A stretch of DNA of 64,000 nucleotides from an uncultured Alphaproteobacteria bacterium. Its GTDB lineage: Bacteria; Pseudomonadota; Alphaproteobacteria; RF32; CAG-239. The position numbers and the translations under genes are program-made. The stretch lies in the NCBI GenBank assembly GCA_934229625.1, contig CAKQDU010000001.1, forward strand, positions 124,001-188,000, given 5' to 3'. Positions 26,368-35,616 of the stretch are shown here, piece by piece; position 1 is the stretch's first letter; every line of letters starts with the position of its first letter. The notes below the pieces were generated by a model, which saw only the letters and a program-made list of their open reading frames with translations, was not told the DNA's origin and ran no database searches.

Positions 26368-26940
26368 TTATTTTCCCTCCGTCTCTAAATATTGCAGAAT
26401 TTTTTTAACCACAGATTGCTCCACAAACGCGCCTTTCAAGAGCCAAATTGTGGTAGTCACATTATCCAATTCAAAATGGAACGGCAGCGGCCTATACTTT
26501 TGTTCCATTACCGCCACGCTTTTATCAACCGAAACCGGCTCACCGGTCAGTCCGCTTTGCAAAGCACCGTGATAAACACAATCCACCACAATTTCCGGAC
26601 GCAGCGCCGAATCCTCAAAAAAAGCATCATAAATTGCCGCACCGCCGGAAATATACAAATCTTCGGGATAATCTTTCAGTATTTTAATATCCGAAACAAC
26701 CTGATGATTTTTTATATCAGAAACTTCATAATCTGTTTGCCGCGTCACAACCAAAAATTTTCGATTCGGCAAAGTGCGATTTGGAAAACTCTCATAAGTT
26801 TTTTTGCCAACCACCAATGTTTGTTCTTTTGTGATATTGCGAAAACGCTTGCTATCCGACGGCACGCACCACGGAATATCCGCGCCGACACCAATTATAT
26901 TGTCGCCTTCGTGACGACACCAAATTGCCACTTTAGTCAT
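26368..26940 (-). CDS. folA: Dihydrofolate reductase
   Basis: This 190-residue enzyme reduces dihydrofolate. The motif GADIPWCVPSDSKRF contains the active-site Trp and the acidic residue (Asp after PS); KTYESFPNRTLPNRKFLVVT is the NADPH-binding block and ISGGAAIYDAF the C-terminal GG motif. The C-terminus is about 30 residues longer than E. coli DHFR. It overlaps the upstream HAD gene by 8 bases and abuts thyA, forming a three-gene unit. Confidence 0.92.
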   Translation of the reverse strand: MTKVAIWCRHEGDNIIGVGADIPWCVPSDSKRFRNITKEQTLVVGKKTYESFPNRTLPNRKFLVVTRQTDYEVSDIKNHQVVSDIKILKDYPEDLYISGGAAIYDAFFEDSALRPEIVVDCVYHGALQSGLTGEPVSVDKSVAVMEQKYRPLPFHFELDNVTTTIWLLKGAFVEQSVVKKILQYLETEGK

Positions 26941-27658
26941 TTTTTTCTTCCAAATGCAATGATGTTAAAACATCTTCAGGTCCATTAACCTGCACAATCT
27001 TTGTGTTTGGCAGCCGGCGCAATGCTTCTGCCAGCTCATAGTCATTACCGCCTTTCATTGTACGGTCGCCAAAGAAAACTATTTTTTCCTCGGGATAATT
27101 TTGCCGCAGTTTATCGGCTATTTGCGCTTTACTGCAGCCGCAAGGATTGATGTCTATGGAAATAGAGCCGCCGACCGAAAATTCATATTTCGGAAATTCT
27201 TGCTCCAGCGCATTTTTTATTTGCTGGCGTTCATGGTGTTCTGCATCCCATTTTTGATAGCGCAAACGTTCTTCATACGGACAATCGCGTCCCAAAACAC
27301 TAAAATTCAGCATTCCGGCACGCAGCTCAATATAGTTTGGATATAAAGTATGTGGATAAGCTGTATTCTGCCTAAATTCTTCCAATTTAGCCATCAAATG
27401 CGTATCCGGTGTAAATGTGTTTTGATAAACATATTTTCCTCCGCGCCAAAATTCATTGCCCATAGAACAATAGATTCCGCTAAAAACATTTAATGTTGGC
27501 GCGTCTATTTGCTCCGAAACTTTGGCTAAATTCGAGCCTGTGGCAATAAAAGCCGTATGCGTGTTCAACCATGGCAAAAATTTGTCCGTAAAATTCGGTT
27601 GCATCGGCAATCTGGGTGGTGTAAGCGTCCCGTCTAAATCAAAAACATAAATCGTCAT
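26933..27658 (-). CDS. HAD-IIB phosphatase resembling eukaryotic-type phosphomannomutase
   Basis: This 241-residue protein begins MTIYVFDLDGTLTPPR, the HAD nucleophile motif. The C-terminal blocks FSVGGSISIDINPCGCSK and FFGDRTMKGGNDYELAEAL are strikingly like the eukaryotic PMM family (GGxISF...GDKTMPGGND). The cap region is of type C2. It could be a phosphomannomutase or a sugar-phosphate phosphatase; I cannot decide from sequence. It heads the folA-thyA transcript, with an overlapping ATGACTAA junction to folA. That association is unusual. Confidence 0.8.
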   Translation of the reverse strand: MTIYVFDLDGTLTPPRLPMQPNFTDKFLPWLNTHTAFIATGSNLAKVSEQIDAPTLNVFSGIYCSMGNEFWRGGKYVYQNTFTPDTHLMAKLEEFRQNTAYPHTLYPNYIELRAGMLNFSVLGRDCPYEERLRYQKWDAEHHERQQIKNALEQEFPKYEFSVGGSISIDINPCGCSKAQIADKLRQNYPEEKIVFFGDRTMKGGNDYELAEALRRLPNTKIVQVNGPEDVLTSLHLEEKND

Positions 27659-27733
27659 TTATCCATCCTCTTGCCATAAAGTATAAACTGACATAAAAAA
27701 TGATAAAGACTTTTTTTCAGTCACCCACAGTTT

Positions 27734-27970
27734 TTAATCACTATCAAACGCTTGCGGTTCTTCTTGCCAATGCAAATCCGGCGGTTCTAATTTATCTGAT
27801 TTTTTGAGTTTTATTTCATAAGGCATCTGCCTAAAATCCATGTCTGTCTGCTGTTTCGGCTCGCAAGTCACATTATGCGGCATATTGTTAGGATAAGAGC
27901 ATCCGCATTTATCATCTTCGGCGCAATCGCATTTGTCTGCATAGTCATAGAAGCATTTCTCCTTAACCAT
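27734..27970 (-). CDS. Small Cys-rich protein of unknown function
   Basis: This 78-residue protein starts at the ATG after AAAGGAGAATAAA; an in-frame extension upstream would run into the greA terminator and is rejected. The N-terminal half has seven cysteines (KCFYDYADKCDCAEDDKCGC then NVTCEP), possibly binding metal, and the C-terminal half is charged and Pro-rich (LEPPDLHWQEEPQAFDSD). No signal peptide. It lies between greA and the HAD gene. I do not recognise the family. Confidence 0.65.
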   Translation of the reverse strand: MVKEKCFYDYADKCDCAEDDKCGCSYPNNMPHNVTCEPKQQTDMDFRQMPYEIKLKKSDKLEPPDLHWQEEPQAFDSD

Positions 27971-27985
27971 TTTATTCTCCTTTAT

Positions 27986-28024
27986 AAAAAAAATAAAACC
28001 CAAAAGTTTTCGCTCTTGGATTTT
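27986..28024 (-). terminator. Terminator downstream of greA
   Basis: On the minus strand AAAATCCAAGAG pairs imperfectly with CTTTTGGGTTTT, followed by ATTTTTTTTA. It ends 32 bases beyond the greA stop. Confidence 0.6.
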
Positions 28025-28055
28025 ATATATGACTTTTTTAAAAAGTTTAAAGGAC

Positions 28056-28529
28056 TTAAAGCCATTTAACTTCAATGATTTCATACGATTTTTTGCCGCT
28101 TGGTGCCAAATATTCGGCAATATCTCCGATTTCTTTTCCAATCAAAGCGCGAGCCAGCGGAGAAGATAAAGAAATTTTATTTTTTTCAATATCTGCTTCA
28201 TAATCACCGACAATCTGATATTCATTTTCTTCATCCGTATCAATATTAGCCACTAAAACAGTAGCACCGAAACGCACAATATCACCGCTCATTTTTGTTG
28301 GGTCAATCACTTGAGCGCGGCTGATGACTGCTTCCAATTCTTGAATACGTCCTTCGTTAAAGCTTTGTTTTTCCTTAGCGGCGGAATATTCGGCGTTTTC
28401 GGACAAATCACCTTTGGCGCGAGCTTCGGCGATTTCGGCAATAATATTCGGACGGTCTACGCCTTTACGGTTTTTTAATTCTTGCTCCAACATTTCATAA
28501 CCAAATTTAGTCAATGGGAATTTATCCAT
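28056..28529 (-). CDS. greA: Transcription elongation factor GreA
   Basis: This 157-residue factor rescues backtracked RNA polymerase. The coiled-coil tip bears the catalytic acids (ARAKGDLSENAEYSAAKEKQ), and the C-terminal FKBP-like domain includes SLSSPLARALIGKEIGD. GAGGAGGAAATA precedes the ATG. The 5' leader of about 110 nt contains a terminator-like hairpin, described separately. Length is standard. Confidence 0.97.
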   Translation of the reverse strand: MDKFPLTKFGYEMLEQELKNRKGVDRPNIIAEIAEARAKGDLSENAEYSAAKEKQSFNEGRIQELEAVISRAQVIDPTKMSGDIVRFGATVLVANIDTDEENEYQIVGDYEADIEKNKISLSSPLARALIGKEIGDIAEYLAPSGKKSYEIIEVKWL

Positions 28530-28584
28530 TATTTCCTCCTCAAGTTAAAATAAATAACTTTATCTTTAATATTTTTTAAAATGT

Positions 28585-28620
28585 TAAAAAATCAGACTGC
28601 GAAATATTGCTATTTCACAG
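28585..28620 (-). promoter_or_regulatory. Attenuator-like hairpin in greA leader
   Basis: In the transcript CTGTGAAATA and TATTTCGCAG form a stem with a short loop, followed by TCTGATTTTTT. It sits between the probable greA promoter and the greA ribosome site, as in the E. coli greA leader, where a terminator yields the GraL sRNA. The parallel is inferred. Confidence 0.6.
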
Positions 28621-28644
28621 CCGTTTCTCTTTAATGATATATAT

Positions 28645-28673
28645 AATATAGCCTGAATTTTATTTTAAATCAA
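28645..28673 (-). promoter_or_regulatory. Probable sigma-70 promoter of greA
   Basis: On the minus strand TTGATT and TATATT are separated by exactly 17 bases, about 115 bases upstream of the greA ATG. The remainder of the gap to 28858 is AT-rich; I see no gene in it. Confidence 0.65.
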
Positions 28674-28858
28674 GTACAATTTAAATCAGCTGCTGATAAT
28701 TTTTTTCTATTACATCACATATCTTATCATAAATCGGCGATGCAGTTAACTTATCTTTTTCAGGTTTGCAGTTATATATAACATTTCTATTTTAGAATAA
28801 CTGCATTATTTTTTAAACGCCTATATAAAGCAAAAACCAGATACTGAAACATTGATAT

Positions 28859-29083
28859 TTATTTTTCTTTTTGCACCTCAACTGCGCGTTCCGCATTTTC
28901 AGTTTCTGTTTTAGCCTTATTATAAGCCTTATTCAGTATTTTTCCGGCATTTTCAGAAACTTCGGTTCCTACTTCGCTCACGGTGGAATTTTTAGTAATT
29001 TTACCTTCATAAAAGCCGGAAACAACCACATAAATAATAAAAATCAAAGCAACATAAAAAGCATATTTCAAAAATGTCCCCAT
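28859..29083 (-). CDS. Small single-pass membrane protein
   Basis: This 74-residue protein starts after GGAGATAGATT. It has one N-terminal helix (FYVALIFIIYVVVSGFYEG, about residues 8-26) and a charged helical tail (KILNKAYNKAKTETENAERA). Codon use and ribosome site look native. Function is unknown. It lies downstream of mutL on the same strand, 62 bases away. Confidence 0.6.
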   Translation of the reverse strand: MGTFLKYAFYVALIFIIYVVVSGFYEGKITKNSTVSEVGTEVSENAGKILNKAYNKAKTETENAERAVEVQKEK

Positions 29084-29145
29084 AATCTATCTCCTTAATT
29101 TTTATACTAAAGAGATATATACTGACATTTTTATTTCAAGGTTTT

Positions 29146-31011
29146 TCAACGTCGCTCAAAAAGTTTTTCTATATCCGCCAACTTAATTTTTACATAAGTC
29201 GGACGTCCATGATTGCATTGTCCGGAATGTTCTGTTCTTTCCATATCACGCAACAGCCGATTCATCTCCTCAATATTAAGTGAACGCCCTGCCCGCACCG
29301 AACCATGACAGGCAATAGTAGCGCAAATATGATGAATTTTATCGCTTAAAGCATATTCTTCTCCCCATTCGGAAATTTCAGCAGCTATATCTTTTATCAA
29401 TTTTTTTACATCTGTGTCACCAAGCAAGGCTGGAATCTCTCGCACCAACACCGCTGACGAGCCAAATTCTTCCAATTTTAAACCAAGCAGCGACAACTGC
29501 GGCGCATATTCCAAAATATTTTCTTTTTCAGACAGGCTTAAATCCACAACTTCCGGCAAAAGCAGCAATTGTGCCGGCACTTGCTCATGTTTAGCCATAC
29601 TCTGTTTCATTTTTTCCATTGTAATACGTTCATGCGCGGCATGTTGGTCCACAATAACAATACTGTCTTCGGTTTGTGAGATAATGTAGGTATTGTGGAA
29701 TTGCGCTTTAGCCAAACCTAACTCGCCGACTTCCGCCACGGTTTCCACACTTGGTTCTTCCGCTACACGCACCGAAAATTTGCTTTCCAACTCAGGAATA
29801 GACATTGTAGAAGCAGCGCTTTTGCCTCTGCCGCCGCCAAAATTACGTACATGATTAAAAGGAGTTGAGGCAAAACTTGCTGTCCGTTCTCGCAACATAT
29901 AACTGTTTGAAGCAAGCGCGGCATTGTTATTCAGCGGTTCGTTTTGATTTTCTTCTCCCTCTATAGTGCGTTCTAGCAAATGTTCTAATCCACCGGTTTC
30001 GGCGCTTTTTTGCCCGCCGAAACTCAAAGCATGGCGAATACTGCCAACTAGCAAACCTCGTATAGCTCCGTTGTCATAAAAACGCACTTCCGCTTTTGTT
30101 GGATGCACATTCACATCAACATACATCGGCTCAACTTCTATAAAAACCGCGCAGGCCGGATAGCGTCCAGAGGTCATCATATCCTGATAAGCACCTTTAA
30201 TTGCGCCTAAAATCAGTTTATCGCGCACCGGACGATTATTAACAAATAAAAACTCCGACAGAGAATTAGCTTTATTATAAGTCGGAATCCCGATAAAACC
30301 GCTGATTTTACAAAAATCGTTTCCTGCGTCAATCGCTACAGAATTTTCTTCAAATTCGCCGCCCATCACATCGGCCACACGACGCTGCCTGCTATCAAAC
30401 AATTCTCCCTGACAAGCGTTTAAGGCTACTTTCTTTTTTCCGTCGCTTTCCAAATAGAAAGAAATTTGCGGATTTGCCAAAGCAATACGCTGCAGCATAT
30501 CAACACATTGAGCGGCCTCGGCCGAATCTGATTTCATAAATTTCAGACGCGCCGGTGTGGTATAAAACAAATCGCGCACTTCAATTTTGGTTCCCAAAGG
30601 CACAGCCACCGGTCTGACATCGCTTTTATCTCCGCCGTTAACATTGATTTGCCAGCCGCTGTCGGCTCCCTGCTGCCGCGAGCTTATAGTCATTTTTGCC
30701 ACAGAAGCAATTGAGGGAAGCGCCTCGCCGCGAAATCCTAAAAAATTGATATTAAACAAATCGTTGTCCGGCAATTTTGATGTAGCATGCCGTTCCACCG
30801 CGAGAGACAATTCTTCCGGACTTATCCCCTTGCCGTTATCGCTAACCGTTATCAGATTTTTACCGCCGCCGATAAGAGTTACATCTATTTTGTCGGCTCC
30901 GGCATCAATTGCGTTTTCCACCAATTCTTTAATCACCGAAGCCGGACGCTCGATAACCTCGCCGGCGGCTATTTGGTTGACCAGATTAGACGGTAAAACT
31001 CGTATTGACAT
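29146..31011 (-). CDS. mutL: DNA mismatch repair protein MutL (endonuclease type)
   Basis: This 621-residue protein has the GHKL ATPase motifs ELVENAIDAGA, DNGKGIS and GFRGEALPSIA. After a linker (residues about 340-430) the C-terminal dimerisation domain carries VDQHAAHERITME, matching the DQHA(x)2E(x)4E nicking motif, plus CHGSVRAGRSL and GQCNHGRPTYV. It should therefore nick DNA itself, consistent with lineages lacking MutH. It starts 9 bases after the pgi stop with a weak ribosome site, suggesting co-transcription. Confidence 0.96.
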   Translation of the reverse strand: MSIRVLPSNLVNQIAAGEVIERPASVIKELVENAIDAGADKIDVTLIGGGKNLITVSDNGKGISPEELSLAVERHATSKLPDNDLFNINFLGFRGEALPSIASVAKMTISSRQQGADSGWQINVNGGDKSDVRPVAVPLGTKIEVRDLFYTTPARLKFMKSDSAEAAQCVDMLQRIALANPQISFYLESDGKKKVALNACQGELFDSRQRRVADVMGGEFEENSVAIDAGNDFCKISGFIGIPTYNKANSLSEFLFVNNRPVRDKLILGAIKGAYQDMMTSGRYPACAVFIEVEPMYVDVNVHPTKAEVRFYDNGAIRGLLVGSIRHALSFGGQKSAETGGLEHLLERTIEGEENQNEPLNNNAALASNSYMLRERTASFASTPFNHVRNFGGGRGKSAASTMSIPELESKFSVRVAEEPSVETVAEVGELGLAKAQFHNTYIISQTEDSIVIVDQHAAHERITMEKMKQSMAKHEQVPAQLLLLPEVVDLSLSEKENILEYAPQLSLLGLKLEEFGSSAVLVREIPALLGDTDVKKLIKDIAAEISEWGEEYALSDKIHHICATIACHGSVRAGRSLNIEEMNRLLRDMERTEHSGQCNHGRPTYVKIKLADIEKLFERR

Positions 31012-31019
31012 AGTTCAAA

Positions 31020-32660
31020 CTACTTTCTGATTTTTTTGATATAATTGATTAACGCGGTTGTGGAGCTGTCATGTTCAACGCCAAAAGCCGTTCCTTCAAT
31101 TTCCGGCAATATATTCAAAGCCAGTTTTTTACCAAGCTCCACGCCGAATTGGTCAAAAGAGTTGATATTCCAAATCACTCCTTGCACATATACTTTATGC
31201 TCATACATGGCAACAAGCATTCCCAATGTGTACGGGTCAAGTTTTTTAACCACAATGGTGTTTGACGGACGATTGCCTGAAAAACTTTTATATTTTTTCA
31301 AAGCCTCGATTTCTTCCTTGCTCTTTCCGGCTTTTTCCAATTCCAAAGCGGCTTCTTCCACAGTTTTTCCCTGCATTAAAGCCTCGCTCTGAGCCAAAAC
31401 GTTAGACAACAGAATCTGATGATGATTTCCTATTTCATTATGTGAAATCGCCGGAATAATAAAGTCCACCGGAACAATTTCTGTACCTTGATGCAACAAC
31501 TGGAAAAAAGAATGCTGCACATCTGTTCCGGCACCGCCGAACAAAGCCGGTCCTGTAGCATAATTAACCGTTTTGTTATCTAAACTTATTGATTTACCAT
31601 TGCTTTCCATATCTAGTTGCTGCAAATACGCCGGCAAATATTTAAGGTATTGGTCATACGGAACAACGCAATAGCGATGGATACCATAAAAATTATTATA
31701 CCAGATACCAATAAGCGCCAAAATAACAGGAATATTATGTTCAAAATCGGTCTCGGCAAAATGCTTATCCATAGCATTTGCGCCTATAAGCATTTTTTCA
31801 AAATTATCATAACCAACGGCAATGGCAATAATCATGCCGATTGCCGACCACATAGAATAGCGGCCGCCGACAAAATCCCAAAATTCAAACATATTGTCTG
31901 GATTGATACCAAACTTTTCCACTTCGGTTTTGTTAGTTGAAAGAGCGATAAAATGTTTAGACACGGCATGTTCGCCCAAAGCGTCCACCAACCATTTGCG
32001 GCAGGTTTTGGCGTTGGTCAAAGTCTCGATAGTCGTAAAAGTTTTAGACGCAACAATAAACAAAGTTGTTTCCGGGTCTATTTTATTCAAAACCTCGGCG
32101 CAGGCCGTACCATCGATATTAGATATAAAATGACATTTTATATCTTTTCCCCAATATGGACGCAAGGCCTCAACTGCCATAAACGGTCCCAAATCAGAAC
32201 CGCCTATGCCTATATTGACAATATTCGTCAGTTTTTTTCCTGTATAACCTGTAAAAGTTCCAAGTCTGACAGCCTCTGAAAAATCTTTTATACGTCCCAA
32301 AACCTCTCTGATTTTAGGCATAACATCGCGTCCATCGACATAAATCGGCGTATTTTCCTGATGACGCAAAGCAACATGCAAAACGGCTCGGTTTTCAGTT
32401 TTGTTAATTTTTTCACCGCTGAACATCGCCTTAATATGACCTTTGACATCTCGTTCACGAGCCAGCTCAAACAATGCGGTCATAACTTTGTCATCTATAC
32501 GATTTTTAGAATAGTCCAAAAGCAAATTTTCAAACTGAATGGAATATTTATCCGCCCGATTTTCATCATCGGCAAACAAATCTTTCATTTGTGTTTTTTT
32601 GAAGTGACGATAAACACTTTCCAGTTTATTCCATGACTTAATTTGACTTTTTCCAAACAT
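31020..32660 (-). CDS. pgi: Glucose-6-phosphate isomerase
   Basis: This 546-residue enzyme interconverts glucose-6-P and fructose-6-P. Signatures include NIGIGGSDLGP, ASKTFTTIETLTNA, FVGGRYSMWSAIG, the catalytic Glu block GGAGTDVQHSFFQLLHQGT, and the C-terminal SFDQFGVELGK. GGAGGAAAAATAAGAG precedes the ATG. It is the first gene of a likely pgi-mutL unit. Length is normal for the large PGI family. Confidence 0.97.
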   Translation of the reverse strand: MFGKSQIKSWNKLESVYRHFKKTQMKDLFADDENRADKYSIQFENLLLDYSKNRIDDKVMTALFELARERDVKGHIKAMFSGEKINKTENRAVLHVALRHQENTPIYVDGRDVMPKIREVLGRIKDFSEAVRLGTFTGYTGKKLTNIVNIGIGGSDLGPFMAVEALRPYWGKDIKCHFISNIDGTACAEVLNKIDPETTLFIVASKTFTTIETLTNAKTCRKWLVDALGEHAVSKHFIALSTNKTEVEKFGINPDNMFEFWDFVGGRYSMWSAIGMIIAIAVGYDNFEKMLIGANAMDKHFAETDFEHNIPVILALIGIWYNNFYGIHRYCVVPYDQYLKYLPAYLQQLDMESNGKSISLDNKTVNYATGPALFGGAGTDVQHSFFQLLHQGTEIVPVDFIIPAISHNEIGNHHQILLSNVLAQSEALMQGKTVEEAALELEKAGKSKEEIEALKKYKSFSGNRPSNTIVVKKLDPYTLGMLVAMYEHKVYVQGVIWNINSFDQFGVELGKKLALNILPEIEGTAFGVEHDSSTTALINYIKKIRK

Positions 32661-32679
32661 TCTCTTATTTTTCCTCCAA

Positions 32680-34080
32680 TTATTCTATTCCCATATTTAC
32701 AAAATCAGGACTCTTGCTGAAATATTTTTTTGCCGCCGCATTAACTTCGGTCAATGACAATTGTTTTATATAATCATTGCGCTTATCCAAAAAATCAAGT
32801 CCTAAATTATTCTTTTGCATGGCAACCAACATATCCGACACATCATCAATGTTGGCAAAACGCAAATAAAAAGCATTTATCAAAGATTTTTTGGCTTCAT
32901 CTAATTCTTTTTCGGTAATTCCCTTGTCTGCAAACTTCTGCCACTCTTGTTTTAAAAGTTTTTTTGCTTCTGCAAAATTTTCCGGAGTTGCCGAATATCC
33001 GCCTTCTATCAGAGCCGTGGCGTCATTGTTGCTTAAATAAGTGTAAATTCCGTAAGTCAATCCTTTTTCTTCGCGAATTTTTTTAGATATACGAGAACTC
33101 AGTCCAGATTCTCCAAAAATATAATTAGCTAAATACAAAGGATAAAAATCTATGCTGTCACGATATGTTCCGGCAACGGCAAAATGCGTCATAGCCTGAG
33201 CGGTGTCGTGTTTTATAACATATTCAGAACCATCGGTAAACAATTCCATTTTTATCAGCGCTTTATTTTGGCTTGTTTCAGGCAGTTCCGAAAATAAATC
33301 ATTCAACAATTTTTCAGCTTCTGTTTGCGATAAATCTCCGGCTATTCCAACAACCAAATTATCTTTAGCCAGAGAATTTTTCAGATAGTTTTTTAATTCT
33401 TCAACAGATATGTTTTTGATATCTTCAGCTTTTCCCAACGCATTGCGCGCATAAGGATGACCGGCAAAAATGTCTTCCTTGAAATTATTCAGCAACACTT
33501 GCTGCGGATTTTCATTCTGCATTTTTAACGCTGTCAGCAGCTGCTGTTTTTTCAAAACTACAGTATCTTCAGAGAATAGAGGTTCATACAAAGCGGCACG
33601 CAACAATTTTTGTGCAACAATTAAATTATCCTTAGGAAAAGCCAAAGCACCTGAAAAATCATCAGCCGAAACAGAAAACCCGATTTTAACTCCGTTTTCG
33701 GCAGCAGTGTCTCTAAATTCCTGACTATTATATTCTCCGGCTCCTTCAGTTAAAAGCATAGATGTCAAACGAGCCAGTCCTTGTCTATTTTCAGCATCAT
33801 GCGCCGAACCGGCATTTTTGAAAATAAAGCTGATGCTGACAATCGGATTTGAATGTTCTTCCATAAAATACGCCGAGAGCGTTCCCTGCTCTATTTTTTG
33901 CACTTTTGCGGCAAAGTTTTTATTTTTTAATTCTGATTTATTTAAAATTTCTTCCACATCTATTGTCTTATAGTTTTTAGTCAGCTCAAACACTTGCCAT
34001 GCCAAGCAAAACGCAGCAATTATAATAATCATGCGTTTAAGATAATATATCAAATTTCTGGGTTTGGCATGCTTAATCAT
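32680..34080 (-). CDS. M16 peptidase-like subunit lacking the zinc motif
   Basis: This 466-residue protein starts at the ATG inside the stop of the upstream M16 gene (ATGATTAA) with AAAGGAGAAATTAAAA in front. A membrane anchor lies near residues 15-35 (MIIIIAAFCLAWQVF). The M16 fold is clear, but where HxxEH should be it reads RQGLARLTSMLLTEG, so it cannot bind zinc. The late block FGESGLSSRISKKIREEKGL is the R/Y substrate-binding motif. It is the non-catalytic partner typical of M16B heterodimers. Confidence 0.9.
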   Translation of the reverse strand: MIKHAKPRNLIYYLKRMIIIIAAFCLAWQVFELTKNYKTIDVEEILNKSELKNKNFAAKVQKIEQGTLSAYFMEEHSNPIVSISFIFKNAGSAHDAENRQGLARLTSMLLTEGAGEYNSQEFRDTAAENGVKIGFSVSADDFSGALAFPKDNLIVAQKLLRAALYEPLFSEDTVVLKKQQLLTALKMQNENPQQVLLNNFKEDIFAGHPYARNALGKAEDIKNISVEELKNYLKNSLAKDNLVVGIAGDLSQTEAEKLLNDLFSELPETSQNKALIKMELFTDGSEYVIKHDTAQAMTHFAVAGTYRDSIDFYPLYLANYIFGESGLSSRISKKIREEKGLTYGIYTYLSNNDATALIEGGYSATPENFAEAKKLLKQEWQKFADKGITEKELDEAKKSLINAFYLRFANIDDVSDMLVAMQKNNLGLDFLDKRNDYIKQLSLTEVNAAAKKYFSKSPDFVNMGIE

Positions 34081-35422
34081 TTTTAATTTCTCCTTTTGCA
34101 GCAGACAATGGGAGCAATTCGCCCTCAACTTCTGAAGCGTGTAAAAAGACTTCTTTGGCCGCCTGTAACACACCATCGACAGTAACGTCTTTTATTTTAT
34201 CTGCATAATTTTGCGTCTCATCCAAACTGAACCCATTTATCAGCATATAGCCCAACCAATAAGCCGCATCTTCCGGATTGTCATTTGCAAATATTAAATC
34301 TGCCGCCATTTTCTTTTTCACTTTTTCCAATTTTTCAGGAGTCAGCTGCTGTAAAGCGGCAACACGAGCCTCTCTCAGCGCAATTTTTAAGCTCAACTGA
34401 GAAACATCCGGAGCCGGAATTGCAGAAACGGAAAATACGCTGTTTGATTCCGCATTAAAACCATAGGACGAAGAAACCCCGACAGCAATTTTTCGGACAT
34501 CGACCAATTCACGATATAAAGCGGAAGTTTTGTCACCTCCCAAATATTCGGACAACACTAAATAATCATAAACATTCCCTTTTAGATTTTTATAATTTGG
34601 CAGCAAATATTTATAAACAAGTTTTGGAGTGTTTATCTGCGGAAGTTTCATCAACAGATGTTCCTTAAACATTTTATTTTCCGCAACAATTTTACGTTTT
34701 GTAATTTTTCGTTGCGGAATTTTTCCATAATATGTCTGAGCCAATTTTTTGGCGGTGGCCGCATCAATGTCTCCGGATAAAACCAAAATCGCATTATTAG
34801 GAGCATAGTAATTTTGGTAAAAATCTCTTACATCATCGGCTGTCAGCGCCATAATTTCATCTGCTAAACCTGTAACCGGATGCCCATAAGGTAAATTTCC
34901 CCATAGCAATAAATTCAAGCGTTCACCAAACGATGCCGCCGGATTATTTTCCACCACTTGTTTGCGCTCTTGGAATACAATTTTTTGTTCTGTTTCAAAT
35001 GCTTTTTCATCAAAGTTCAAGTTTTGCATTCTATCTGCTTCAAGTGCCATTAAAGCTTCTAAACGACTTATATCAGAAAATTGATGATATACAGTCATAT
35101 CATGAGAGGTAAAAGCATTGCTGTCAGCACCGTTTTCGTGCATAATCCGGTTATATTCACCATCTTTAACTTTATTTGTGCCGCGAAACATAAGATGTTC
35201 CAATAAATGAGCGCTTCCGCCCTTGCCATATTTTTCATCAGCAGCTCCGGCATCATACCACATCATATGTTTAATCAATGGTGCCTTATGATTTTCAATC
35301 ACAACTACACGCAAACCATTATCCAACACAAAATCCTCGGCCTTAAAAAGTTTTGCCGACACGTTTTGCGTCAACAAGAACGTAAAAAAAACCAGAATAG
35401 CAAAATTTTTATTCATTTTCAT
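34073..35422 (-). CDS. M16 zinc peptidase, catalytic subunit
   Basis: This 449-residue secreted peptidase has a signal peptide (FAILVFFTFLLTQNVSA) and the active motif HLLEH in GGSAHLLEHLMFRGT, with the third ligand Glu in EKAFETEQKIVFQERKQ. It overlaps the DUF3035 lipoprotein gene by 14 bases and the inactive M16 partner by 8 bases, so the three are translationally coupled. The pair probably forms one periplasmic peptidase. The start may instead be the third codon (35416). Confidence 0.92.
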   Translation of the reverse strand: MKMNKNFAILVFFTFLLTQNVSAKLFKAEDFVLDNGLRVVVIENHKAPLIKHMMWYDAGAADEKYGKGGSAHLLEHLMFRGTNKVKDGEYNRIMHENGADSNAFTSHDMTVYHQFSDISRLEALMALEADRMQNLNFDEKAFETEQKIVFQERKQVVENNPAASFGERLNLLLWGNLPYGHPVTGLADEIMALTADDVRDFYQNYYAPNNAILVLSGDIDAATAKKLAQTYYGKIPQRKITKRKIVAENKMFKEHLLMKLPQINTPKLVYKYLLPNYKNLKGNVYDYLVLSEYLGGDKTSALYRELVDVRKIAVGVSSSYGFNAESNSVFSVSAIPAPDVSQLSLKIALREARVAALQQLTPEKLEKVKKKMAADLIFANDNPEDAAYWLGYMLINGFSLDETQNYADKIKDVTVDGVLQAAKEVFLHASEVEGELLPLSAAKGEIKND

Positions 35423-35615
35423 CTATATCATCTGCCGTTTCAATATTTTTAGGACGAACATTATATTCCGGAGGCAATATTAACGGTTGTTTTTTAATAA
35501 CTTTTGTTTCATCCGGTCCGGTACGCGTAAAACCGAGTTTTTCTTTAGTTAAACCGCACGCCGAAAGTCCGGCAGTCAATAAACCCAAAACCACTAAAAG
35601 ACCAAGTTTTTTCAT
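35409..35615 (-). CDS. DUF3035-type small lipoprotein
   Basis: This 68-residue protein starts after AGAGGAGGCTTAAA. It has a lipoprotein signal peptide with lipobox LSAC (Cys20) and the family motif LGFTRTGPDETKVIKKQPLI followed by LPPEYNVRP. DUF3035 lipoproteins are found downstream of lspA in alphaproteobacteria, as here (1-base gap). Their function is not known; LspA would process this one. Confidence 0.85.
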   Translation of the reverse strand: MKKLGLLVVLGLLTAGLSACGLTKEKLGFTRTGPDETKVIKKQPLILPPEYNVRPKNIETADDIDENE

Positions 35616-35616
35616 T

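Noticed and set aside
27970..28141. Upstream extension of the Cys-rich small protein
   Set aside because: It would cross the greA terminator and part of greA; the internal ATG has a good AAGGAG site.
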